Source: Plecoglossus altivelis
Lineage: Eukaryota > Chordata > Actinopteri > Osmeriformes > Plecoglossidae
Direction of reading: 5' to 3'
Length of the DNA stretch: 64,000 nt
Assembly: GCA_036571765.1 (NCBI GenBank)
Contig: BROE01000020.1
Coordinates: 1,754,537 to 1,818,536 of the forward strand
The notes under the pieces: generated by a model
The model's database searches: none
Told to the model about the DNA's origin: nothing
What the model saw: only the letters and a program-made list of their open reading frames with translations
Shown: piece after piece, positions 1-10,500 of the stretch
Numbering within the stretch: position 1 is the stretch's first letter
Layout: each line of letters begins with the position of its first letter
Position numbers and translations under genes: made by a program

Positions 1-2139
1 AATGTCCTCAAACTATGCTTTTAAGCATAGCATTGAATGATACGCCTCTTCATATCTGTTTTGCTAACTGCATTATTATGTAACTCAGGTATTGTTTCCC
101 ATGCTGAAGTCAGCCAAAGACTTCAGATAAGATAAGTGCTAAGGTGGGATAAGGGTCATAATATCAAATATTAACTGATGCCGTACCCATTATTCTGTTT
201 TTAACACTAGAGTTAAAATTTCAGTCATTTAAACTGTTAAAACCTGTGAATATTTAGAATTGTATACAGTGCAGACAAAACATAATGGCCATTTCACAAA
301 TAATATTTATTTGAATTATAGTATTTTAATAAAACAAGGAATGAAAGCTAAATAAAGCAGAACAGTTGTCTGTTGAAAATGACATATGTAGTTACAGAAA
401 ATAACTTGTACAAATTTCTGTGCTGTCTTCTCAGAAATGTGCCTACATTTATTTTCCAAAACAAACTTTGTTATATGCTGTCTTAATGTTTATAAAAATT
501 GCTTTGTTGTGGATTTAATTCTCGCATGAGTATCTGGAATAGTTAACTTTTCTGTTTCTCAGAATATTTTTCAGTTTTTTTTACCCCAGGTCACCCACTT
601 CTAGTTGGTCATGGTGAAGGGGTTGTGATATCCCCTTATGATTGGGTTGGGGAATCAGAAATTCGCTGTTATGCAATAGAGATGATCTTGCCAAAGTGGT
701 GGCAAAAGAGACAATAATGATTGCACAACAGAGCGTCAACTGTACACTGATTTTAGCACATTGTGAAACTTTGATTTGCCGCAAGCTGTCCTCGAGCAGC
801 AGATTTCTCAAGTGTGAATGTGATTGCATGTTTTTGTGTGTGTGTGTGTTACAAATACGTTTTTTGATATTCTTGATCAGATTCAGTGTACCTTTCACTG
901 GTTCTTGAAACGTTAACGGTTGAAACGGTTCTGGAAATTAACACTTTCATAACAAAAAAATCTAGATTGCAATCATGGGGTCCTTTGTACATCTGTAGGG
1001 TTGTTTTTTTCGTTTATTTTACATTTTTATTAATTAAATGATTACATGCTGACCAAATTCCTACAGAAGGAGTTGCCCTGAAATTGTCATTTCAACTTGC
1101 ACATTTTTGTATAAACTATTAATAAAATGTAATAATATCTTCACCACGTGAAAGGGTACATCATAATATGTATTAAAAACTACAAACAGTGAGGTTTGAA
1201 CAATATTTCCAATTGTTTGTAATTGCTCAAAATGTGTCTCACATATTCGTCAACACCATCAGAAAAGCAATAAAAATCAGGCTGCTACAAGGTTAACTAC
1301 ATGTACATTCCTGATGCCCCCACTTTCAAACCTTCAGCTCTACTCCATGCTCCAACCATGACACGACCATGACATGTCAACACCGTCTCTTCTGTATAAA
1401 AAATATTAGATAGTAACATAAATGAAGGAGTCAGACCTTTTAAAGAAGGTCTTGAGTAGCTAGCAACAAAGGGGAAACAAGATGGAAATACGTCATAATG
1501 GAAAGATGGAAGAAGAGGGTGGAGGAAGGTAAGCCAAAACATATCAATGACTTGAATGAAAGGGAAAAGAAAGGTCAGAGAAGGTCTTTGAAACGTAGAA
1601 AAGTATCAAGTGCAAGGGTTTAGACCACCCAGAAACCTCCCCAGAGAGTCCAGTGGCTATACACAAGCCTGGAGGAGCTTGGAGGAGGCAGGCTATAGCA
1701 GGAGAAAGGGAGAGAGAGACAACAAGAGCAAGTCACTTTTGTGAGATGAAAGCTTTCAGAAATGAACTTCAGGAGGTAACAAAGGTACCCATGCAAAAGA
1801 GGAAAGGTCTTTTGGCAATGTTGATTGAGGAAATGGAACTGGAGGAAAGTGAGCATGAGCCAATGGATCAAGAACCACTGACCAAGAGTGGTCATAACGG
1901 GACTTTGACAGATCTATCTGCTGATGTAGTCCACTGCTGAGATTGGCTTGCGGTCATTCATAACCAGAACTGGTGCTTAGCTAGGCTGTCACTGAGCAGA
2001 GGAGGGTTTGAAGATGTCAAATTTAAGAATGAAAGTAACAATTGTAAATCTGTGTTTGACACTGAGGCTATTCATAATGTATACAGTCAACTATTGAAGC
2101 TGGGTCTAATCATTCATAAAATGCCCCTTCAGTTGTTTT
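1..2139. other. Intergenic, no supported gene
   Basis: The stretch is AT-rich with short scattered open frames on both strands. A 95-codon frame at 1653-1940 on + and its antisense partner show no recognisable motif and no splice context. I see no RNA gene or clear transposon here. Confidence 0.5.
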
Positions 2140-2439
2140 CAGTCTGCCACCCATGCAGTACAGTGACTACCAGGTTACGGCATAATATGGATATTGTTCA
2201 GATGTGAAAGAACGAGGAGATGACAGACAGAGGGGACCATTTCACTGACAAGAGAGACAGATACAAAAATTCTCTAACTTTTGACAAAAACATTTTGTCC
2301 AAGCTACATTACAAGCACTTATGACAATGAGGCATTCTGAAAGACTTGGGGACTGTAGTAATTTAAGCAGTTACTTGCCTGGTTTGTAATGGTCCAACTT
2401 TGTGTTTTTTCATCACGAGAATCACTGCATTTCCTGTTC

Positions 2440-2489
<50 letters not shown>

Positions 2490-2563
2490 GCCATCATCGT
2501 CAAAGCAGTTATTGTAACAGAGTGTCAGTTGAATTAATATCCTCCTGAATCATATTGCATCTA
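2140..2563 (-). repeat. Helicase-carrying dispersed repeat, copy A, first part
   Basis: The segment from about 2148 to 2400 aligns by eye with 36289-36525 in the same orientation. Shared blocks include the start near CCCATGCAGT, an AATATGGATATT block and TTGTCCAAGCTA/TCTGTCCAAGCTA. The part just before 2563 matches 36941-36980. In the better copy (copy B) the other strand encodes a RecQ-like helicase fragment, so this copy is assigned to the - strand. It is interrupted at 2563 by a Tigger element and continues after 3273. No open frame survives here. Confidence 0.6.
2441..2498. repeat. (ATC)n microsatellite
   Basis: About 19 nearly uninterrupted copies of the trinucleotide CAT/ATC lie inside copy A of the dispersed repeat. 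Confidence 0.95.
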
Positions 2564-3273
2564 CAGTGATCCCTCGCCACTTCGCGGTTCACTTATCGCG
2601 GATTCGCTATTTCGCGGATTTTCATAATGCATTTTTTTTTTGTGTGCATTGTGCTCTGCATTCTGATTCGCTAAAAACTCACTCCCGCTTCTTATATCAA
2701 AACATGCTACGAATTGTGCTATCATTTTGTCGTCTCGTGCAGTTATGTGTACGTACATAAAACTGCTTGGCAGATTTACATTAAATTGGCCAAATTATCT
2801 TGTAATTTCGAACATCTCCTAAACCCATAATGTCGACGAAACGGCCTGGACCGACAAAAGCACCTGCTGATGGGCCCAAACGGCGGAAGATGCTACCTAT
2901 CTCAGATAAAGTTAAACTTCTGGACATGCTAAGGGAAGGTAAAAGCTATGCAGCCTTTGCTCGCCATTACGGAATCAATGAATCTTCCGTTCGTTACATA
3001 AAGAAGGAGGAAAAAAACATAAGGACGACAGCAGCAGTCAATTTTAATACGAATGCAAAAAGGGTTGTAGGGTTGAGCGCAGTCAGGATGCAGCGGCCCA
3101 GTCTGAAGAGCAGTGAAACGGCCTACACGTGAGTCACTGTATTTGTATACATGTAATAGTTGCTCATTGTAAAAATAAAATAAAAAGTTTTCTATTTCGC
3201 GGATTTCACTTATAGCGAGTCATTTTCGGAATGTAACCCCCGCGATATTGAATTGATAAACGAGGGATTACTC
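2564..3273 (+). mobile_element. Tigger/pogo-type DNA transposon derivative, copy 1
   Basis: The element starts CAGTGATCCCTCGCC and ends CGAGGGATTACTC, imperfect terminal inverted repeats of Tigger/pogo type. Runs such as TTCGCGG and TATCGCGG recur at both ends. It is flanked by TA at 2562-2563 and 3274-3275, the target duplication expected of Tc1/mariner-pogo elements. The 36.9-kb copy of the host repeat has the same sequence without the element, which confirms both ends. At about 710 bp it is far shorter than an autonomous Tigger and lacks the DDE catalytic domain, so it cannot move by itself. Confidence 0.9.
2830..3132 (+). CDS. Tigger N-terminal DNA-binding (psq/CENP-B-N type) ORF, copy 1
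   Basis: This intact 100-codon frame begins ATGTCGACG inside the Tigger derivative. Residues about 20-65 form a helix-turn-helix of the psq/CENP-B N-terminal type: basic lead (PKRRKM), then SDKVKLLDMLREG, YAAFARHYGINESSVRYIKK. In full-length pogo transposases this domain binds the terminal repeats and is followed by a second HTH and a DDE domain; both are missing here. The frame ends in the element shortly after the HTH. The second copy (29831-30133, - strand) encodes the same peptide with only two residue changes (Gly to Val, Phe to Val). Whether it is expressed is unknown; it is transposon-derived rather than a host gene. Confidence 0.7.
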   Translation: MSTKRPGPTKAPADGPKRRKMLPISDKVKLLDMLREGKSYAAFARHYGINESSVRYIKKEEKNIRTTAAVNFNTNAKRVVGLSAVRMQRPSLKSSETAYT

Positions 3274-3375
3274 TATATCCACAAAAACATCACTAACGAT
3301 GATTAGAATCTCCTTTGCACGGTCCCATCTAAACACTGGAAGTTTAGCGGTAATGTACTAAACTGAAACTAAATG
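3274..3375 (-). repeat. Helicase-carrying dispersed repeat, copy A, second part
   Basis: Directly after the Tigger element, TATATCC and the block ACATCACTAACGATGATTA match 36971-37055. This is the continuation of the repeat interrupted at 2563. Homology fades near 3375. Confidence 0.65.
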
Positions 3376-3504
3376 TACTACTAAAACTGGCTGTCAACAA
3401 CTCTGACCCAAGTTGGACATTTGATGTCTCTGTTTCAACATCCATTGGCACTTTTTTGTGTATGATTATGTGTAGCCTATGTTCTGCTCATCTCTTTTAC
3501 CAAC

Positions 3505-3700
3505 TATCTCTGTTGGAGGGGATCCCTCACTGAATTGCTCCTCCTAAGGTTTCTTCCACTTTCTCTTAAAATGGTTTTCCTGGGAGATTTTCTTATCTTC
3601 CTTGCAGATTTAGATTGCTGAGGAGCAGATCTATGGGTGTATGGGAATCCCTCTGCTACATTGTTTGTAAAACCAAATAAAAAGCTAAGTGATTGGTAGA
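3505..3700 (+). repeat. Dispersed repeat tail of teleost type
   Basis: The text around CTCCTAAGGTTTCTTCC, the T-rich GGGAGATTTTC block, GAGGAGCAGATCTATGGG and the end near AACCAAATAAAAAGC resembles a dispersed teleost repeat tail known from recall (TCTTCC, GGGAGTTTTTCCTTG, then a tail ending in AAATAAA). The class is uncertain. An antisense open frame at 3504-3779 is only a shadow. Confidence 0.35.
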
Positions 3701-4139
3701 TTGTTTTGCACAGAGCTCGCAAAGAACATGGGCTCAGCAACAAGTGTGAAACAAGTACTCTTTGATATCTGAGGAACATAGCCTTGGTTCTGAACCTACT
3801 GTGTGCTAACTATACATTGTGCAACTCCCTCGCCCCAAAATATAACAACTCTGAAGGTATGAAGACTGTTTCTCTTCAATGAACCCAAGGTTAGTGACAT
3901 TTATGCAGCTGATGACGGTAGTGGCGTTCGAATTGGGTCAATATTTACGAGGGCAAACGGTGGTCCAAAAGGTCTTTTTAGGACCCCAGATCTACCTCTT
4001 TATCAATGGCATAGACAAACTGAAGAAAACAGCCATTTACAAGAGGAAGGCAAAACAGGTATGTTGGTTATATTGTCAAAATTGGAGCAACAAGAAAACC
4101 TTTAGGCCACTGTCAATGACTGAATCCCAACACTTTCTA

Positions 4140-4675
4140 GTCTGACTGTCTCCTGCAGGAAAGCACCACCACAACATGATACTGTCATCCCTGTGGTTCA
4201 TATTTGGGATGGTGTTCTTCATCTCGCAATCCTCCTCCTTTTCCCAAACACCAACATTTTTGTTTCATTATATCAGATGAAATTTCTCAGAAAGTACAAT
4301 CTTTGTCCCCATGTGCAGTTGAAAATCATAGTCTGTCTTTTTTTTGTGGCCGTTTTGGAGCATTGCCTTCTTCCTTATCCAGTCGCCTTTCAGGTTATGA
4401 CGTATGATGTATGACTTGTTTTACTGTGAACATAAGTACTTTTGTACCATTGGCTGTTGTCCTGGGATTGATATGGACTTTTTGCACCAAAGTATATTCA
4501 TCTCTAGGCTACAGAACTACAAGCTGCTTACCGCTTCTACCTGAGTGGTATGATGGCTGCTTGTTCCCATGGTGTTTATACTTGCATACTGTACAGGTGA
4601 GAGTGGTTCTTTTCAGGCATTGGGAAATTGCTACCAAAGACAAACCAAACTTGAGTAGGTCTAATATTTCTTTTC
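4140..4675 (-). pseudogene. Tc1-like transposase relic
   Basis: Read on the - strand this is a heavily mutated Tc1-like transposase. On + the order of blocks is that of an antisense Tc1: TTTGGGATGGTGTTCTTC, then GTACAATCTTTGTCCCCATG, GCCTTTCAGGTTATGACG, TTTTGTACCATTGGCTGTTG, CCTGGGATTGATATGGAC, and CCCATGGTGTTTATACTTGC. Indels break the frame repeatedly, so the short + frames in this stretch are not genes. Terminal inverted repeats were not identified. Confidence 0.75.
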
Positions 4676-5044
4676 GATGTTGTGAAATGAAATGTTGTTA
4701 ACAAGAAATGTGTGTAGTCGTTAAGAAACAGGTGTTAATGACACCAACCGAGGTGTATGTAAAGTTTTAACTCCAACTGTAGGGATGGGGGTGGAGTGAG
4801 GTGGCCTGGGGTGTTGTAACCCCAAAACAGTCTGCTCACAAACATTCCACGAATGGTATGCTTTCTCAGCTGAACTCAGGCCTATCCTCTTTGATGTATG
4901 TAGGCCACAATCATAGCATGTGGTTGTGATCATACCCACCCACCTCATGTGTTGGTCTGCAATGGAAGCATCGCACTCCTCCTTTTTTATATTGCAATTA
5001 GAAATCTCTGGATCTGGTTTGAAGTAACAGGTGTAACCTTTCAA

Positions 5045-5315
5045 CCCTTATGCTCTCTTCACATTCTGCAACTCCCGGTGTCCTAAGGGTCAAAATGGCC
5101 CCACATTCAATCCTGAAATAAAGCAGGTTAATTAAATGTATACCCTGTACCCTTTTGGGCACTGAAATGTACAGCCATAATGCACATGGGTCAGAAAGAT
5201 TACGTTTTGTCTAAGTTCAATCAAGCATATACAATCTAAATGTTACATTCTGGCTGTGTTTGTGTGCATTAAACATAGTTTCGGGTCAATCTGGCACCTG
5301 AATAGAATACAAGGG
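5045..5315. mobile_element. PiggyBac-like MITE, copy 1
   Basis: The segment starts CCCTTATGCTCTCTTC and ends GAATACAAGGG, so the ends are inverted relatives. It is followed by TTTAA and preceded by TCAA, consistent with a decayed TTAA target duplication. Near the 5' end is the internal motif AAGGGTCAAAATGGCCCC. The interior (TACCCTGTACCCTTTTGGGC, ACTGAAATGTACAGCCAT, TCAATCAAGCA) matches 16630-16911. It has no coding capacity. The superfamily call rests on TTAA and the terminal sequence only. Confidence 0.6.
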
Positions 5316-5539
5316 TTTAAGGTAGTGTGGTGAGATAATAGAAATATATTATCTGTTGCAGAGTTGTAATCGGACCTTAGAAGTTAGGTCCGACAAGGCC
5401 TGAGCTGGACAAGTATATTTTGATTTACAGCTTTTTAAAAGCCTGCACCTGTTTACAGCCTGAAATTAAATGTGTGCACGCACACAGTGCTTTTGACCTT
5501 TATCAAGATTGAGTTATTTATACATTTTATATATTTTAT

Positions 5540-5962
5540 ATATGAAACGTGAGATTGATAGGCGGATTGGTGCAGCGGCTGCAGTGATGCAGTCTCTGTA
5601 TCGGACCGTTGTAGTGAAGATGGAGCTGAGCTGCAGAGCAAAGCTCTCGATTTACCGGTCAATAAACATTCCTACTCTCACCTATGGTCATGGACTTTGG
5701 GTACTGACCGAAAAGACAAGATCTCAGATACAAGCGGTCGAAATGTGTGGCCAGGCGCTCCTTTGGAGATAGGATGAGAAGCTCTGTCACACGGGAGGAG
5801 CTTGGAGTAGAGCCGCTGCTCCTCCACGTCGAGAGGAGCCAGCTGAGGTGGCTCAGGCATCTGTTTCGGATGGAGGTGTGTGTGGAGAAGGAAGTCTGGG
5901 CCTCCCTGCTCAGACCCCACGATCCAGCCCCGGATAAGCGGGAGAAAATGAATGGATGGATT
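5540..5962 (+). pseudogene. Rex3 (RTE-clade) LINE, 3' fragment
   Basis: The + strand encodes, across at least one frameshift near 5750, the C-terminal part of a Rex3-type reverse transcriptase ORF: REIDRRIGAAAAVMQSLYRT, AKLSIYRSINIPTLTYGHGL, then SSVTREELGVEPLLLHVERS and QLRWLRHLFRM. It ends in AGCGGGAGAAAATGAATGGA followed by TGGATT, the Rex3-style short tail. The reverse transcriptase core and endonuclease are absent, which is 5' truncation typical of LINE copies. Confidence 0.85.
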
Positions 5963-6194
5963 CATTTTTTTGTCATAGGATAAATGTAGACTATAGGCCA
6001 CAAATCAAAACCAAAATGTAATATCCAGAAGCCAGCCTCAATTTTACCTCATCAGCATTCATTTTTGCACTCATCGAAATACATAATCTGACCGCTTATT
6101 TACCGCATAACCCTGAGTGCAAGCCCTGTAGCCTATGTAGGCTTTAACTGTCACTTGTTCATCTTGAGCTGCAGGAACGTGGTAGCTTACTATT

Positions 6195-6483
6195 TGAGGA
6201 TTTGTTCGCATGACATTTAGAAGTGGTTCTATTGTGAGTGTACGCAAAGTGGCTGACAGTGGGCACCCTTGTCTGACCTCAGTCTATGGGGAAAACGTCT
6301 GTCTGTGTGACCAAGACTGTTTTGAATATTTTTGTAAATGATCGTTATCCAATTTGGAATTGTCCTCTGGATTTTTAGCTTCTCTGTTGTTCCACTTATA
6401 TATTTATGGTTAATCCTGCCAAATGCTTTCTCTTGATCCAATTTGAATGTGAAAACCAAGATGTCGCTGAAGTACAGCTCCAC
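6195..6483 (-). pseudogene. L1-type LINE reverse transcriptase fragment
   Basis: The - strand frame at 6229-6483 reads LDQEKAFGRINHKYI, then PNWITIIYKNIQNS and a degraded version of the SGVRQGCPLSPLLY block. This is the L1 RT segment around the first catalytic Asp; the usual AFDR is AFGR here, so that Asp is lost. Only about 85 codons remain. Confidence 0.7.
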
Positions 6484-6829
6484 TCAATTCTACTCATCTG
6501 AGAAGCTTCATTTTCCCCTAAGTATGTGATATTTGCCACATGGTGTTGCCGCGTTCCTGAAATCCTCTTGGCCATGTTTCACCTGCTGACAATCAACACA
6601 GTGATTGCGTGTAGGCTGGTGTAAATTCTGTTGGTGCTAACCATCATGCACGCAAGTTGCTCAGTAGTCTTCACCCTCCTAGGGCAGCACCGTAATTGTG
6701 TCCAATGTGCCAGATGTTTGTAAAACACAAGCAGCCACTGTGCGGTAGAATGAAAGAAAAACAAACACGTCGTTTAGTGGAATTAAAAGGGGGTTAGTAA
6801 AAGGTGAAAGGCTTATTCGTGATGAAGAA

Positions 6830-7200
6830 AGCCAACTCCTTCACAATTAGTTGCGAAGAGAAATCTAACTTTTCCTAAATCTCATGGGGAGGAGGGCCAC
6901 AACATCATGGCCACCAGCAAAACTCTGTAAAGACTGTTCTTGCTGTGGCTTTAAGTTCTGGATATTTGGTAGCATGCCACAACGGAACAAATGGCTGTGC
7001 TTGCATCTCTTTCCGCTGCCATTACAGAACTACAACTCAAACTGGCCCACTACATCAACATCATTGTTATCTGTCACTCCCTAAGTTCACTGATTGGGCC
7101 TTCAGATATATGTGTCGAGAACCTGCACAGGTATATCAGGACCAGACATGTTACAGAAGCAACATCGAAATTGAGCAGAAGTACTTAGGATGGCAATGCC
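6830..7200 (-). pseudogene. RecQ-like helicase repeat, copy C
   Basis: The segment matches 37130-37510 closely and in the same orientation. On the - strand it reads LPNIQNL, QEQSLQSFAGGHDVVALLP and then RFRKS followed by a stop. A RecQ-family Walker A would read TGFGKS at this spot, so the nucleotide-binding loop is broken. The + strand frames at 6884-7223 are shadows. Confidence 0.55.
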
Positions 7201-7559
7201 AGGCAAGGGTGGTGTGGCTTTAATTCATCGTCTCATCATAGTCTTGCCAATTAGCTAACGCTCTCCATACTACATCTTCCCAACATGACTTCAGCAAGAT
7301 GTATGTGTGCCATTTCTGAAGCTAGATACTGTATCCTCAAACTGCTTGAGTTCTACAGACGTTACATATGTAAATATGAATTTCCCACTTTGAGAAAATA
7401 TGCATTAAAATATACATCTGTGTCAGAAATAACTTATTGCTTCGAGCAGTTCTTCTCAAACTTGCCTCATCTTAACTCGACTGTGCTCCAGACTGACCAC
7501 CACAAACCTGGAACACCAGTTGCGACTCGCAACATCAATACCAGCTAACATCACAAACC

Positions 7560-10500
7560 CCACCAAAGAGAAGCAGTTCCAGCCATCACATTAGGGGTGA
7601 GTTCATTAAACAGTATGGATTAATGAAATTGTTTCCCATACTTTACCCTTGAAAGAGAAGTAGCACTATTGATGCAAATTCTGGAAAAGACATGGCCCTG
7701 GTATCTATTTGCTTGTTCTAGCATTAAGGATAAGCGTGTGCATATGTTGTTTCCAAGTAACTCTTTCACTACTTATGTGCTATTCCCAGAACCTGGCTTA
7801 TTTTAAGCATACTTAAGAGTCAAGTAACAGAGAGAGACATATACAAACGCACACGCATGCTACAACTGGAAAACTAACCACCCCCCTTATGTAATTAGTG
7901 GCTTGTATAACAATGCAAGCTGTTACTATGCCAAACCAGTTTAATTGCTCATCTCCTACTTATGGATCTCTGACCATGAGAATAATGTAATCTAGATCCC
8001 TCATTTACCTTTATTGTTTATTGTCCTTCTGAAATCAGATCCGATCAGATTATTGAATTTAGGACAGATTAATCAAAGTATCAATAATACTGAAAGCTAT
8101 ATTTTACTGCTCTGCTCCCCAATGTAAGATGTGAAAGTACCCTGGCAACGATACTGATGGCACCAAATAATCACATTATATTTTTAAAAATCACATCCAT
8201 GAAGAAATAAGTCAGCCCTATTTTAGATTTAAAAGCCAGTGAAATCCAGGAACATCTGTTTTGTAGTATGCAGCATATTTCACTAACTAGCACCCCTAAA
8301 CTTTAACTGTTGAATGTTCCAATAACGGTTGTTTGTTTTTCATTCTATACAACTTTAAAATATTGTCTAAAATTCATAACGACAACATCACACAAATCTA
8401 GCCCTTCATACACACAATTTCACGGGTTATCCTCCTTTGAATCCCGATGAAGTGAAACCAGACATTTCATTTACATGAGTGACCTATTTTACACCTAACC
8501 CAGTTTGGGAAAGACCATAGTATGAGTTTTCAGTACCTAGATGCCAAATTCCCTGGCTCAGTGAAATAGGAATGCTGTGATTGGACTACGCAGTGACAGC
8601 ACAGTGCTTGAGGAATGGACAGTGGCATGGTGGAGAAAAGGCAGAGGGGGTAAAATGAAGGCTTGGATAATGGGCCTTCATTCTTATGACTGTTGATGTA
8701 GGTTAGCATACAAACTAAGAGCCCCATTCTGTCCCAATCAGCACTGTACAGAACCCCTAATGAGACCTCATGGGAGTTTTATTTTTATTAATGTGATGGT
8801 ATGTCAGGCAGGGGAGATGTGCTGTGTCAGGGAAGGTTAGTTCCTGCATGTTTTGAGATGCTTTTTGGGGAATGGATATGGAACAGAAGGTTGAAGAGGT
8901 GAGCTGCATGAGAGAAAAGCACGTAAGAATGTGTCATGATAATGGACACCTCTTTGGATTAAACATTGGGAAAATGTTTGTGCATGTTTCACATTAGAGG
9001 TTTTGAGGGAAACACAGCCACATACCTACTAAGCAGCATCTGATGTTACTGTATTATATGTAACATAATAAGTTCCATTAATATTCACAGTCATGACGGA
9101 TGGTATCTTCAGAGACTCAACATTAAGCCTGGTTCCAGAAAGATTTTCCTGTTGTCAATATTTTACAGTGATTAAGCACACATTGGTAATGTGGTAAGAT
9201 GAGGAAAAATAGGAGGAGGAGGGGCTGTTAGGTTAAAGATAGGATGTTATCAGCCACATTCACAGAAAGTACCTAAAACATTACTTATGCTGTAATGAAA
9301 GGGTACTGAAATAATTCATGCCAAAGACAGTACAAGCGTAACCTTATGTTTGGATTCAAAGATACTTTCAAATCGAATCAAGCCTTTTATCTTATGCTCT
9401 ATTTTAACCTTGTTGTGAGTTTGGAATTCGCTATGTTGCTTTTTCCCAATCTTCGTCGCTCTAGGTATTAATTGATAATTCTAGGTATTAAATGATAATT
9501 GTGTACGTTTCATGAGGCAGTGCTGTTTACTAAAGATCTGCAGTTTAAGCTTCAGTTGCAACAGATAACATTTAACAGAGGGTCATTTAGCAAGCCTCCT
9601 CACAAGTATTCCATCTGGGTAATTTACTTTAGGCTTGGTTGAGATCCATAAGTAGTTCATTTCTTTTAACATCAAAGGATCAGGCAAAAGCACATTGTCT
9701 GAAAACAATGTGAAACAAGTTATTGTTACTGTGTTTGGTCAGTCAAGTGTACTAGATATTTTCTCAGCTACTGTAGTGATATCCAATGAATGGAGATCTC
9801 TGTATTAGCATTGACTTTGCGACTCACATGAAATCTAAATATATACAATAAAATCTAAAACATATATAATAATATATTTTCAGATCCATGCGTCTCTTAT
9901 GCTTATGCTATATGCTTATGCGCAGACACACTTGCAGTGAAACACTTTTTTATACTAGACCTTTTAATCTGATGGAATGCTACTCTAAATGTCGGTTTGA
10001 AAAGATGGTCAGTGTAAAAGACACAGAAGTTGTAGAAACATGAAATTAAAGTGATCTTTGATGGTTAACTACTATAGTACTGTCTATTGTTAAACTAAAC
10101 CAGAATGACCCTGATTGATATATAAACATATCATAACATAATATCCTACTCTCATATGCTACCTGATGAACAGCCACTTTATAATTAGCTCACCTTCTTT
10201 AAGATATAACTTTTAATTTACTTTTTGTTTTTCTGGAAGATTGTTTCATAACTGTCTGAAGATGTATTCTATTATTGCATGATATTCTCATACATTAATA
10301 ACAAGATAGTTACAGCAGCAGAAAGTAGCTACATGCTGAAAAGGTATCTCTTAAACATTTTCACCACCATGTCATGAGTCCATCAAGTCTGTACTGAATA
10401 CTCAGAAGGACCCTTAAATTCAGCCTATTAATTTTGCCTCTGTTTCTAAGTTTATGAATATTTGCTCAGACTGAAGAGTTGTGTTTCCATTGTAAGGCCA

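Noticed and set aside
1653..1940. 95-codon + frame with charged residues
   Set aside because: It has no recognised domain, purine-rich low-complexity composition, and an equally long antisense frame.
2441..2498. Tandem repeats as a CRISPR-like array
   Set aside because: The units are contiguous trinucleotides without spacers; this is an ordinary microsatellite in a vertebrate genome.
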